Below are positions 1 to 7,791 of a DNA stretch of 40,922 nt, piece after piece; positions within the stretch are counted from its first letter, which is position 1; each line of letters opens with the position of its first letter. The notes beneath the pieces were generated by a model. The model had not been told where the DNA came from, searched no databases, and worked only from the letters and a program-made list of their open reading frames with translations. This stretch comes from a virus. The position numbers and the translations under genes were made by a program. The stretch is from the IMG/VR virus record IMGVR_UViG_3300027706_000283, positions 1 through 40,922 of that record; one strand, written 5' to 3'.

Positions 1-2298
1 TCACATCAGGTCGGCGACCAGCACGGCGCCGTCCCAGTCAGGCTCCGGCGGCGTGCGGAGGAACCCGCGGACACGCTCCAGCATGATGGCGGCCGGACGG
101 TCATCCGGCACCAGGCGCAAAAGGATGGTGGAGAACACGCGCTCCGCCTCGGCGAAATTGCGCTCCTCCATGGCCGCCAGCCCCTGCCGGTAAAGCGCTG
201 CCGCCTCCTCCATGGCCCCGGGCAGCTTGCCTTTCGGGCAGAGCAGCTCGTAGATGTACTGGGGCTTGTCGCCCGCCTCGAGCTTGACCTTGTCCAGCTC
301 CCGGATCTCGAAGTGCTCGGAGAGGATCTGCGACGTGCGCTCGGCCACAAGGCACCGCGTTCCATATTTCTTGTTCATGACCTCCAGCAGAAAGGCCAGA
401 TCGACGCACCTGCCGATGACACCATATTCGGTGTGCGACTCCGAGCCCATCCGCCCGCAGGAGGCCGGGCCGGTGGAGATGCCGCAGGAAAAGCTCAATG
501 CCTGATTGGAGTTGATGCGCCCCTCCCGCTGCCAGGCGGCGGACAAGGACGCCAGCTGGCCGCCCGCGTCCAGGCAGCAGTCGGCGGCCAGGCGCGCCCC
601 CGAGATCTCCGGAACGGGAAGCGGCGCCCCCCACACGGCCATCAGCCCGTGGTTCGAGACGCGGTTGACCAGCCCGTTGCGCTCGTGGACGCTTGCGGTC
701 ATGATGGCAACGCACTGGTCGAGCATGCGGATGGCCGCCTCCGGCGTCTTGTGCTCGATGAGAGGCGTCAGCCCCTGGAGCTGGAATGACAATGTGGTGA
801 CGACCGCCGTCTTTCCCTCGAGCCCCAGCTCGCCCAGCCGCCGGCGTTCGATCTCCTCGGCCAGCGCCTGCGGCACCAGGCTGCGAAAGATCCTGGTGTG
901 CTTGCGCCGCTCGTGGACGAAGAAGAGGTTCTGGTCGGTGAGCACGAGCAGCAAGGCCGGAAACGCCACGCCCGCGGTCGGCACCACCACCGGTATCACG
1001 CAGCCCAGCCAGGCGAAGGCGGCGAAGGAAAGGGCCAGCCAGATCACCGAGAAGCAGACGACCGAAACCAGCATCCACCACGGCTTGCCCCGCAGCTGCT
1101 CCAGGATGCGGGCGGCAAGCAGGGCCACAAAAAAGACGATCAGGATCTGCTCCCACAGATCCGGCTCGGACAGCGGACGCCGGTTCAGGATGTTGGCGAT
1201 TACATTGGCCTGCAGCTCCACCCCGGACATCGGGCTGGAAAAGCCGGCCGTGGGGGTGAGAAAGCTGTTGAACGGCAGCGCCTGCCGGTGCGGCAGCGCC
1301 CCCTGCGGCACCAGCTCCTCGGAAGCCGGGGAGTCCTGGTAGCCGACAAGGACGATCCTGCCGGAAAACGGGTTGGCCACGAAGTGCTTCTCCCAGTCCA
1401 CCGCCCGCCAGAAGGGAATGGCGGTCACGCTGCCGGCCGGGCCCAGATAATTTATGCGGATGGTGTGTGGAAACCAGCCGCCGGCAAGTGCGAGCCGCTC
1501 CTGGCCGTCAACGACGGCCCGGGCCTTTTCCGCCTTCTCGCAAACGCGCAGGCCAAAGGAGTGATAGAAGATGCTCAGGTGTTTGAAGCTCTCCAAGACC
1601 AGCGGCGCCCGCCTGACCACCCCGTCCTCGTCCGGCTGCACATCCACGTTGCCGATCGAGCCGGCATCGGAGCCGAGTGCGGACACGAACTCCTCATAGG
1701 GGGTGCGATAGAAGTACTGCGTGCGGCCGTTGAAGAGATTGACCCGCACCTCCACGTTGTCAGCCAGCACCACGTTCTTCATCCGCCGGAACTCGTCGGC
1801 CAGCGCCCGGTCGTCGCCGTCGGCCGTTGTGCTCCAGGCGAGCGACATGCTGTCCGGCAACACCGCCTTCAGGCGCGGCGAGAGAGCCGCGCTGGCGCCG
1901 GCCGAGAGCGGCGACGGCCCGTCGAAGAGCAGATCGAAGGCCACGACCCGGGCCCCGGCTTCCCGCAGGCGCCGGCACAAAAGCGCGTACACCTGGCGCG
2001 GCCACGGCAGCGGCATCCCCAGCCGCCGCGCCGACTCGGAATCCACATTGACAAGGACCAGATCCGGCGCAGCCTGGCCGCCGCGCCCGCCCGCCAGCAG
2101 GGCGCGCCAGAGGAAGAACTGATCGGACAGGCGCAGCTCCTGACCGGACAGGAAATCATAAAGCAGCGGCGGTCGCCAGGTCAGGACCAGGCAGGCAAAC
2201 ACGGCCACGGCCAGGCAGATGGCCAGCGTCCTGGCCGAGAGGCTGCGGGCAACCGCCTTCCACCAGTGAGAGCTTGTCGTGTTGACGCTGGTCTGCAA
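1..2298 (-). CDS. CHASE2-domain adenylate/guanylate cyclase homologue, probably catalytically inactive (host gene)
   Basis: A 765-residue membrane protein with TTG start at 2298; an in-frame stop a few codons upstream rules out a longer start. An N-terminal membrane segment (about 23-41) is followed by an extracytoplasmic CHASE2-type sensor (about 50-380), three membrane segments (about 383-455), a class III cyclase-like domain (about 495-685) and a short helical TPR-like tail. In active enzymes two aspartates bind the catalytic metals. Here the first motif reads QLQGLT (Q506 for Asp) and the second reads SNHGLMAVWG (H550 for Asp), so the domain probably does not make cAMP or cGMP and may act as a sensor or scaffold. 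It is the only host gene in the window. Family assignment is firm; inactivity is inferred from the motifs. Confidence 0.88.
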   Translation of the reverse strand: MQTSVNTTSSHWWKAVARSLSARTLAICLAVAVFACLVLTWRPPLLYDFLSGQELRLSDQFFLWRALLAGGRGGQAAPDLVLVNVDSESARRLGMPLPWPRQVYALLCRRLREAGARVVAFDLLFDGPSPLSAGASAALSPRLKAVLPDSMSLAWSTTADGDDRALADEFRRMKNVVLADNVEVRVNLFNGRTQYFYRTPYEEFVSALGSDAGSIGNVDVQPDEDGVVRRAPLVLESFKHLSIFYHSFGLRVCEKAEKARAVVDGQERLALAGGWFPHTIRINYLGPAGSVTAIPFWRAVDWEKHFVANPFSGRIVLVGYQDSPASEELVPQGALPHRQALPFNSFLTPTAGFSSPMSGVELQANVIANILNRRPLSEPDLWEQILIVFFVALLAARILEQLRGKPWWMLVSVVCFSVIWLALSFAAFAWLGCVIPVVVPTAGVAFPALLLVLTDQNLFFVHERRKHTRIFRSLVPQALAEEIERRRLGELGLEGKTAVVTTLSFQLQGLTPLIEHKTPEAAIRMLDQCVAIMTASVHERNGLVNRVSNHGLMAVWGAPLPVPEISGARLAADCCLDAGGQLASLSAAWQREGRINSNQALSFSCGISTGPASCGRMGSESHTEYGVIGRCVDLAFLLEVMNKKYGTRCLVAERTSQILSEHFEIRELDKVKLEAGDKPQYIYELLCPKGKLPGAMEEAAALYRQGLAAMEERNFAEAERVFSTILLRLVPDDRPAAIMLERVRGFLRTPPEPDWDGAVLVADLM

Positions 2299-2388
2299 GC
2301 CGGTAGCCCTGCCGGAACGAAATCACCAGCCATATGCCACGGCCAGGCGGCGGCTAACGGCTCGAGGTTGTCCGGGCAGGGCAAAAAT

Positions 2389-2442
2389 TGGACGGTACTG
2401 GACTCGAACCAGTGACCCCCACTATGTCAAAGTGGTGCGCTA
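2389..2442 (-). other. Probable attL: 3' fragment of tRNA-Val(GAC)
   Basis: On the minus strand this reads as the 3' two-thirds of a tRNA: the last part of the D arm (GCGCA), anticodon stem CCACT/AGTGG with loop TTGACAT (anticodon GAC at 2426-2428), a variable loop, T arm ACTGG-TTCGAGT-CCAGT, then ACCGTCC and discriminator A, with no encoded CCA. The bases that should form the 5' acceptor strand and first half of the D arm (beyond about 2442) do not match a tRNA and do not pair with ACCGTCC. That is the pattern left when a temperate phage recombines within a tRNA gene: one junction keeps only the 3' part. The integrase gene starts 160 bases away. The intact tRNA and attR would be beyond the right edge. 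Confidence 0.75.
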
Positions 2443-2603
2443 CAATGCGCGCTTTTAAGGACCCAGCCCGCCAAAAATTCATCGGACCAGGGACAAAAAA
2501 ATCACCGATTGGGCGATGGCAAATTGAACTTTTTCCGGCCGTCAGACGTATGTAGAGTAGATACCAAAGTTGGATTTTCGACTGACACTCGGAGGTGGCG
2601 GCG

Positions 2604-3605
2604 ATGACGGACGACGTTCCGGCGCTTTTGCGCGCCGTTTTGGCCAAACTTGACGACAGGACACGCCTTGCCGGGGGACCCGGCTGCGCGACGCTTGGGG
2701 AAGTCTTCTCTGTCTACTGCGACCGACACGCGAGTCGACGCTGTAAGACATACCGGCAGATTCGCTCGAACTTCGAGCGCTACCTCGGCCACCTCCGCGA
2801 CTTGTCGCTCGACATGCTGACCGCGGATCTCATTCAAGAGCTCCACGACTTCCTGGCGGACACCCGCGGCCGCGCGACCGCGAATCGGACGCTCGAACTG
2901 CTCCGAGCAATGCTCAATCGCGCGAAGCGCTGGCGCATCGTCAAGGGTGAGAATCCAGCGCTCGTCGTCGAACCGTTCAGGCTGTTCCCGCGCGAGCGTT
3001 TCCTCTCGGCCGACGAGCTCCCCAGGTTCATCGCGGCGGTCGACTCCGAGCGGAAGCAAGTCAATCGCGACTTCTTCAAGATGCTGCTTTTCACTGGGCA
3101 GCGCGTCAGCAACGTGATGGCGATGCGCTGGTCAGAGATAGATTTCGACTCGCGCCTCTGGCTCATCCCGGCGCCGGAGATGAAAAATAACCGCGTCGGC
3201 GTCGCTGTCCTCTGCGACGCGGCGATCGAGATACTGAAGCGCCGCAGGATTGGCGCGCGGACCGGCTGGGTATTCCCTGGCCGCACATTGCCGGGACGAA
3301 TGGGCTATCCGTCCCGCGCCTGGGCGCGGATCCTCCGACGGTCCGGGCTGCAGAACTTCCGCGTACACGACCTGCGGCGGACGCATGCGAGCTGGATGAT
3401 AAAGAGCGGCGCCAGCCTGCAGATTACCGGCAAGGCGCTCAATCACCGATCGTTGACGGCAACGCTCGTCTATGCGCGGCTTGACATGGACCCGGTCCGG
3501 GCCGCCGTCGAGAAAGGCGTCGCGGCAATGTTAGCGGCCGGCGGCCTATCTGGAGAGAATCGAGCGTACGAGCGCATCGCTGGCGTGCTCGCCGATCAGG
3601 CTTGA
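2604..3605 (+). CDS. int: Tyrosine-type phage integrase
   Basis: Site-specific recombinase that would integrate and excise the prophage at the adjacent tRNA-derived site. Counting from a GTG at 2595, the active-site set is R170 (TGQRVSN), K197, H258 and R261 (HDLRR), H284 (LNHRS) and nucleophile Y293 (YARL), in the right order and spacing. The N-terminal part (about 30-130) looks like a SAM-like core-binding domain. I prefer ATG 2604 over GTG 2595 because GGAGGTGG at 2591-2598 is then a well-placed ribosome binding site. The C-terminal 60 bases overlap, tail to tail, the gene on the other strand. No excisionase is recognised beside it. Confidence 0.95.
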   Translation: MTDDVPALLRAVLAKLDDRTRLAGGPGCATLGEVFSVYCDRHASRRCKTYRQIRSNFERYLGHLRDLSLDMLTADLIQELHDFLADTRGRATANRTLELLRAMLNRAKRWRIVKGENPALVVEPFRLFPRERFLSADELPRFIAAVDSERKQVNRDFFKMLLFTGQRVSNVMAMRWSEIDFDSRLWLIPAPEMKNNRVGVAVLCDAAIEILKRRRIGARTGWVFPGRTLPGRMGYPSRAWARILRRSGLQNFRVHDLRRTHASWMIKSGASLQITGKALNHRSLTATLVYARLDMDPVRAAVEKGVAAMLAAGGLSGENRAYERIAGVLADQA

Positions 3606-4208
3606 TCCGAACTGGCTCGTCGGCAGCTCAACCGGAGCCGGCGCACTTCCCGCGAAGAACTCGACCCCGACATCGGGAGACAGTCCGAGCAACGCTTTCT
3701 CGTAAATGTGTCGCATCTCAAGCCTTCCCGGGCCCCTGGAGATGAACGAGATTTGTTCTGGCCCGCAAGAGATCTTTCTGATGACGCCGTCCTTTACCTC
3801 TATTTTGGTAACTTGCGCATCCTCACACAGGACGCCCAACTGAGTGATGCTAGGCGCAGAGATTGCGGAATAGATGGCATAGGAAGAGGAGCGCTCGCCG
3901 CGCGATTCCTCGACTGACGTAGCCCAGTTCTGGCTCACCCAGAGCTGGACCGCTTGCTGTCCTCGGCCGCCGAACGGGCGTCCCTGCCAGCCAATTCTGC
4001 GCCAGCCTGCCGCCTGCGCCCCGAGATTCGGCAACATCCGCTCATCGAATCTGGAGCCGGCGACCATCTGCACCGGCGCACTGCGGTCCACGGCGCCGGT
4101 CATCGGAAGCTCCACGTCTTGTTCGATCGTCGCCTTCAGCGGTGCCGAAAACGCTGGCTGCGAAGTCAGCAGATAGACAAAAATCGCCGACAAAAGCCCT
4201 TTTTTCAT
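3546..4208 (-). CDS. Secreted protein of unknown function (possible moron)
   Basis: A 220-residue protein starting with a clear Sec signal peptide: MKK, a hydrophobic stretch to about residue 18 and a likely cleavage site at AFSA. A purine-rich ribosome site (GGGGGA) lies 8 bases before the ATG at 4208. The mature part has no motif I recognise; two cysteines (near LCED and ISCGP) could form a disulfide in the periplasm. It reads against the late genes, is convergent with the integrase and overlaps its last 60 bases. Position between integrase and packaging genes and its own orientation suggest a gene expressed in the lysogen, such as a lysogenic-conversion or superinfection factor. That role is inference. 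Confidence 0.7.
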   Translation of the reverse strand: MKKGLLSAIFVYLLTSQPAFSAPLKATIEQDVELPMTGAVDRSAPVQMVAGSRFDERMLPNLGAQAAGWRRIGWQGRPFGGRGQQAVQLWVSQNWATSVEESRGERSSSYAIYSAISAPSITQLGVLCEDAQVTKIEVKDGVIRKISCGPEQISFISRGPGRLEMRHIYEKALLGLSPDVGVEFFAGSAPAPVELPTSQFGSSLIGEHASDALVRSILSR

Positions 4209-4265
4209 TGGCCGATCCCCCTTTCCCGACCATATCAGACGGCCGCCAGATCGTAAAGTTCCGGG

Positions 4266-4517
4266 TCAGACGGGCGGCGTGTTAGCCGGTCGGCCACCCT
4301 TGCGGCCGTTTTTTCGTGCCTTTTTAGCCTTCTTCGGAGACCTTTTGCACCCGTTAAGGCTGCCCAGAACGGAAGCGAACAGCGCAAAATATTCGTCCTC
4401 GGACACCTGATCGTTCTTCTCCCACCGTCCAGGCCATAGCTTGTCAGCAGCCTTTTTCAGCGCAGCAGCGACCGGCTGACCCGGCGTCGCTCGCCCGATG
4501 TCCTGAAAGCCGACCAT
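4266..4517 (-). CDS. Small basic-tailed protein, unknown
   Basis: An 83-residue protein with a strong ribosome site (GAGGAGG) just before the ATG at 4517. The first 60 residues look helical and include an acidic stretch (SEDEYFALFASVLG). The last 25 are strongly basic and end in a KNGRKGGRP-type tail, as seen in small DNA-binding phage and bacterial proteins. It lies upstream of the secreted-protein gene in the same direction, 57 bases apart, so the two may be co-transcribed. The 500-base region upstream would hold its promoter. I do not recognise a family; a DNA-binding role is only suggested by charge. Confidence 0.6.
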   Translation of the reverse strand: MVGFQDIGRATPGQPVAAALKKAADKLWPGRWEKNDQVSEDEYFALFASVLGSLNGCKRSPKKAKKARKNGRKGGRPANTPPV

Positions 4518-4716
4518 ATCGTTCCTCCTCGTGACACGCTACGTGAGAATAAGCCTTTCCGGCTAACCCAGGCGTTCGGTTTTTCGGCGATTTTTCGGAC
4601 CTTCATTTTTCGCCCGTATCAATCGCGCGGTCAATATTACCAGCGTCGCGGCAGGCGTTGGGTTAAAAGTCCGCAAACCCAATAAGTACGTTCGTCCGGC
4701 CGCCCAAAAACTTTTG

Positions 4717-4815
4717 TTCCAGCCTCACTGGCCTGACTGACAGACAGGTTCCTATGGAAACCTGTCTGTCAGTCAGTGAGGCTGTCAGTCAGATAAGCCA
4801 TAGATGAGGCTGGAA
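4717..4815. repeat. Nested inverted repeats with three copies of CTGTCAGTCAG
   Basis: A perfect 16-bp inverted repeat (4735-4750 with 4759-4774, 8-nt loop) is extended by an outer 10-bp pair (4720-4729 with 4775-4784) after a 5-nt bulge. The left outer arm can instead pair, over 11 bp (4717-4727), with a second copy of the right arm at 4805-4815, giving two mutually exclusive folds. The 11-mer CTGTCAGTCAG occurs at 4766-4776 and 4782-4792, and inverted at 4733-4743. It could be an operator with iterated protein sites, an attenuator, or part of the packaging region. Confidence 0.75.
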
Positions 4816-5041
4816 TTTTGAGTAGCTGAAATGTACTGTGATTTGATGAGCCAAGATCTGATTAGCTTTAATAAGCGCTAACGCGGTCTGATCTTGATTA
4901 ATGCGTCCGGCGCCAACTTGACAGTCACCGCCGGCGAGCCGCATAGACGGCCGCACGCCAACCACGTATACGCGCGGTTGGCGCGGATTTAATATCTCAT
5001 TGCAAGGCTAATCGGTTATCGTGTTTATGACGGAGTCCCAC
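4816..5041. promoter_or_regulatory. Non-coding region with further dyads and a weak candidate promoter before the HNH gene
   Basis: No gene is seen. An imperfect hairpin pairs 4852-4858 (CAAGATC) with 4890-4896 and 4862-4866 with 4877-4881. A TTGACA hexamer lies at 4918-4923, but the -10 position 17-18 bases on (GCATAGA) is poor. An 8-bp perfect inverted repeat CGCCAACC/GGTTGGCG sits at 4956-4963 and 4976-4983. With the preceding repeats this is the densest dyad region on the left side, fitting a control region and/or a cos-flanking packaging site. Confidence 0.4.
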
Positions 5042-5455
5042 ATGCCGTTAAAGCCAAAGACCCCCTGCTGCTACCCCAACTGCCCGGCGCTCACCGATGA
5101 CCGTTACTGTCCCCAACACGAACGAGATCGCAAGCGCCAGGCCGATGCGCGCAGGAAGGACGACCCCCTACGCAGGCTTTACGGTACTGCCCGGTGGAAG
5201 CGGCTCCGGTCGCAGGTGCTGCGAGAAGAGCCGCTCTGCCGGGACTGCCGTGCCGAAGGGCACGTCGAGGCATCGGCCGAAGTCGATCACATTGTCCCGG
5301 CCCGGCGCGGCGGCGGCTTCTTCGATCGCGCCAACCTCCAGGGGCTGTGCCATCCACACCACAGCCGTAAGACGGCGAGCGAAGACGGCGGCTTCGGCAA
5401 TGATGCACCGAGACCCGAAAGCCGCGCCCCGTCGGGCCTTTTGCAGAAGGGATAG
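5042..5455 (+). CDS. HNH endonuclease next to terminase
   Basis: A phage HNH nuclease. An N-terminal zinc-binding cluster (CCYPNC then CPQHE) precedes the HNH module: CRDC, the first catalytic histidine in DHIVP, the asparagine in NLQGLC, and CHPHHSRK closing the zinc site. In HK97-like phages a small HNH protein beside the terminase genes works with terminase in cos cleavage; the same position here suggests that role. ATG 5042 is preferred over upstream GTG 5021 and ATG 5027 because CGGAG at 5031-5035 then has good spacing. It is the first gene of the rightward packaging and structural block. Confidence 0.85.
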   Translation: MPLKPKTPCCYPNCPALTDDRYCPQHERDRKRQADARRKDDPLRRLYGTARWKRLRSQVLREEPLCRDCRAEGHVEASAEVDHIVPARRGGGFFDRANLQGLCHPHHSRKTASEDGGFGNDAPRPESRAPSGLLQKG

Positions 5456-5576
5456 GGGTTCAATTTTCTGGAACCGGCAGCCCCAGCGCCGCGCGCCCAG
5501 CCAAAAAAATTTCCACGCGAAAAATCACGCGCGGTCTGTCGCCACCGTGCGCGGTGCCGCGTAACGTTCGAGCGAA
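5456..5576. other. Candidate cos region between HNH and terminase genes
   Basis: 120 bases without a gene. It holds an A-rich stretch (AAAAAAATTT around 5503-5512), repeated ACGCG motifs and a short dyad CACCG-TGCG-CGGTG (5543-5556). In HK97-type phages cos lies in this position, between the HNH and small terminase genes. No known cos sequence is recognised, so the assignment rests on position and dyad symmetry only. Confidence 0.3.
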
Positions 5577-6152
5577 ATGGGATCACGAGGCCGCATTCCG
5601 AGAACCGCCAAAGAGGAAGCCAGGCGCGGAAACCCGCGCAGGCAGAAGCGAAGCGAGAACGCGCAGCCGAACGCGCTGGATGGTGACCATCTTGCCGAAA
5701 AACCGATAGAAACGGTCACGCCGGCGAAGCCGGACTGGCTAAGTAAGGACGCTTCCGCGCATTGGGACCGGCTTTTGCCCATAATGCTCGCGGCGGACAT
5801 GGTCAGGGCCGTGGATGGTGACCTTCTCGCCGAGTATTGCGAGGAGCTGTCCATCGCAATCCGCTGCAGGAAGGTACTGAAGACGAAAGGAGCGACCATC
5901 CGGCACGCGAACGGCGCGCAGATGCCGCGCCCGGAGGTCAAACAAGGCCGCGACGCATGGAAACATGCGCTGAAGATGGCGTCGGAGCTCGGCTTGACAC
6001 CGAGGGCCCGAAAGACTATGAGTATCAGCATCACCGCCGCGGAGCCGCAGAGTGATCAAACGTCCAGAAAGAAAGCTATTCTCGGCAGACGGCAAGCCGG
6101 TGAAGTGGCGGAGCTGGTGGCCGCCCGAAAACGCCGAGCTAACGCTCAGTGA
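5577..6152 (+). CDS. Terminase small subunit, P27 family
   Basis: DNA-recognition subunit of the packaging motor. The start MGSRGRIPRTAKEE and the core P-x-WL...A..HW (around 50-63), then a D-x-LLAEYCEEL segment, are typical of the P27 family. The helical body ends near ELGLTPRARK. The reading frame continues for about 40 residues beyond the usual end and overlaps the start of the large subunit by 101 bases, making this member longer (191 residues) than the common 150 or so. No strong ribosome site is seen before ATG 5577. Confidence 0.85.
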   Translation: MGSRGRIPRTAKEEARRGNPRRQKRSENAQPNALDGDHLAEKPIETVTPAKPDWLSKDASAHWDRLLPIMLAADMVRAVDGDLLAEYCEELSIAIRCRKVLKTKGATIRHANGAQMPRPEVKQGRDAWKHALKMASELGLTPRARKTMSISITAAEPQSDQTSRKKAILGRRQAGEVAELVAARKRRANAQ

Positions 6153-7716
6153 TTGCGAGCGGTTCTATTACGACCCGGAAGAAGGCAATCGCTGGGTCGA
6201 CTGGTTCAGCGAATACCTCGTCCACGTGTCGGGGGACATGGCGGGGCGACCGCTCGTCCTGCTGCCGTACCTGCAGAACTTCACCCGCGAGCTCATGGGC
6301 TGGCGGTGCGTCAAGGACGACACGCGCCGTTACCTGACCGCGTTTCTATACGTGCCAAAGAAGAACGCGAAGACGCTCTGGGTCGCCGGGCTCGCGCTCG
6401 GGCTGATCGCCATCGACGGCGAGCCCGCAGCGGAAGTCTTCCAGCTCGCCGGCACCGAAGAGCAGGCGCGCATCGGCTACAAGATGGCCCAGGACCAGAT
6501 CGAGGGCCGGCCGGAGATGATGGCGATGTTCCACAGCTGGCGCGACTACATCGAGCACCCGGAGAGCAACTCGGTCTTTCGCGCGCTGACGTCCAGCCCG
6601 AAGGGCAAGCACGGGCCGAGCGTCCACGCGGCGATTTTCGACGAGTTCCACGAGTTCGGCGACCGGGAGCTCGTGCGCGCGATGCGGAAGGGCATGGTTG
6701 CGAGGACGAGCCCGCTGCTGCTCTACACGACCACCGCCGGCCGCGACCCCGAGGGCCCCTGGTGGGAAGAGCACGAATACGCGACCGCCGTCGTGAAGGG
6801 CGACATCGACAACCCGCGCTACCTGGCGGACCTCTATGAGCCGGACCCGGGCGACAAGCCGACGGACCGGAAGGTCTGGGCGAAGGTCAACCCGGGCTAT
6901 GGGCTCTCTGTCAACGAACAGATCCTCGAGCAGATATTCCGGGAGGCGGAGGGCCGTCCATCGGAGGAGGCGGATTTCTGTCGGTGGCATCTCAACATGC
7001 GCATGACCGGCGCGCAAGAGTACATCCGGACGGAGGAATGGGAGGCGTGCCTCGAGGACTTCACGCCTGAGTCGCTGAAGGGAGAGCCGTGCTTCGGCGG
7101 GCTCGACCTCGCCAGCGTCCGCGACATGAACTCGCTGTCGCTGGTCTTCCCGAAGTTGCTCGACGGAGCGATCGTCTACCGGCTGCTGCTGTACTATTGG
7201 GTCCCCCGTCTCACCGCCAAGGAGAAGGAGCTCGCCGGCTACAAGTACCCGAAGTGGATCGGGGACGGCCTGGTCCGCGCGACCGAGGGCAATGCTACCG
7301 ACTACCGCCAGATCGAGGCAGACGTCGAGGAGATCCTGACCGAGTTCGACGTTCAGGAGCTTGCTTTTGACCGGATGTTCGCGAACGAGATGATCACCAA
7401 CCTAACGGAGAAGTTCAAGGACGTGGTCTTCGTCGCGATCCCCAACACGATGACGGGGATTGGACCCGCGACCAAGCGCTTCCAGGAGCTCGTGCTCGGG
7501 AAGCAGGTCCGGCACAACGGCAATGCCGTGCTGACATGGAACGTGGGCAATGCGCTCGTGCTCAAGGACAACAAAGAGAATATGATGCTCTCGAAGAGCA
7601 AGAGCAAGGGCAAGATCGACGGACTGGCGGCGACGATCAACGCGCTGTCCCGCGCGATTCATTACGTCCCGAAGCCGAAGAGCGTCTACCAGGACCGAGG
7701 GCTCTTGATAATCTGA
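6052..7716 (+). CDS. terL: Terminase large subunit (Terminase_1 type)
   Basis: Packaging ATPase and nuclease. The ATPase domain has the deviant Walker A P102-KKNAKT and Walker B AAIFDE (D197, E198). The RNase H-like nuclease has acidic residues at D352 (GLDLASV), D440 (AFDRMF) and D523 (KIDGLAA). Length 554 fits HK97-type large terminases. The start is GTG 6052, with GGAG upstream; it overlaps the small-subunit gene in another frame, and a later start is possible but would cut into well-formed sequence. With the P27 small subunit and HNH protein it forms the packaging module. Confidence 0.95.
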   Translation: MIKRPERKLFSADGKPVKWRSWWPPENAELTLSDCERFYYDPEEGNRWVDWFSEYLVHVSGDMAGRPLVLLPYLQNFTRELMGWRCVKDDTRRYLTAFLYVPKKNAKTLWVAGLALGLIAIDGEPAAEVFQLAGTEEQARIGYKMAQDQIEGRPEMMAMFHSWRDYIEHPESNSVFRALTSSPKGKHGPSVHAAIFDEFHEFGDRELVRAMRKGMVARTSPLLLYTTTAGRDPEGPWWEEHEYATAVVKGDIDNPRYLADLYEPDPGDKPTDRKVWAKVNPGYGLSVNEQILEQIFREAEGRPSEEADFCRWHLNMRMTGAQEYIRTEEWEACLEDFTPESLKGEPCFGGLDLASVRDMNSLSLVFPKLLDGAIVYRLLLYYWVPRLTAKEKELAGYKYPKWIGDGLVRATEGNATDYRQIEADVEEILTEFDVQELAFDRMFANEMITNLTEKFKDVVFVAIPNTMTGIGPATKRFQELVLGKQVRHNGNAVLTWNVGNALVLKDNKENMMLSKSKSKGKIDGLAATINALSRAIHYVPKPKSVYQDRGLLII

Positions 7717-7722
7717 CAATGT

Positions 7723-7751
7723 TTGACATTGCGGGCGTCTTGACCCACAAT
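7723..7751 (+). promoter_or_regulatory. Sigma70-like promoter before portal gene
   Basis: TTGACA at 7723-7728, a 17-base spacer and CACAAT at 7746-7751. A small dyad CAATG-TTTGA-CATTG (7717-7731) covers the -35 hexamer and could be a regulator site. The predicted start of transcription (about 7758) falls at the beginning of the conserved leader hairpin. Confidence 0.5.
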
Positions 7752-7756
7752 TAGGT

Positions 7757-7791
7757 CGAGCTCCCAGCCTACAAAGGGAGCTTTGTCTTTG
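7757..7791 (+). promoter_or_regulatory. Leader hairpin covering the portal Shine-Dalgarno (copy A of a repeated element)
   Basis: AGCTCCC (7759-7765) pairs with GGGAGCT (7776-7782), so the only good ribosome site, GGGAG, lies in the 3' arm 8 bases before TTG 7789. A second copy with the same architecture (12 identical bases, 7 variable, GGGAGC, then WTTRTCTTT) precedes the fibre gene at 25418. Conservation of both arms and spacing with a changed loop suggests a translational control element. Confidence 0.55.

Noticed and set aside
898-2415. Long plus-strand reading frame opposite the cyclase gene
   Set aside because: It is an antisense shadow; it is rich in Arg, His, Gln and Gly with no domain, while the minus strand encodes a recognisable protein.
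2390-2468. A complete tRNA-Val on the minus strand
   Set aside because: The anticodon and T arms are good, but no upstream segment pairs with the 3' acceptor ACCGTCC and there is no proper D arm, so it is a 3' fragment.
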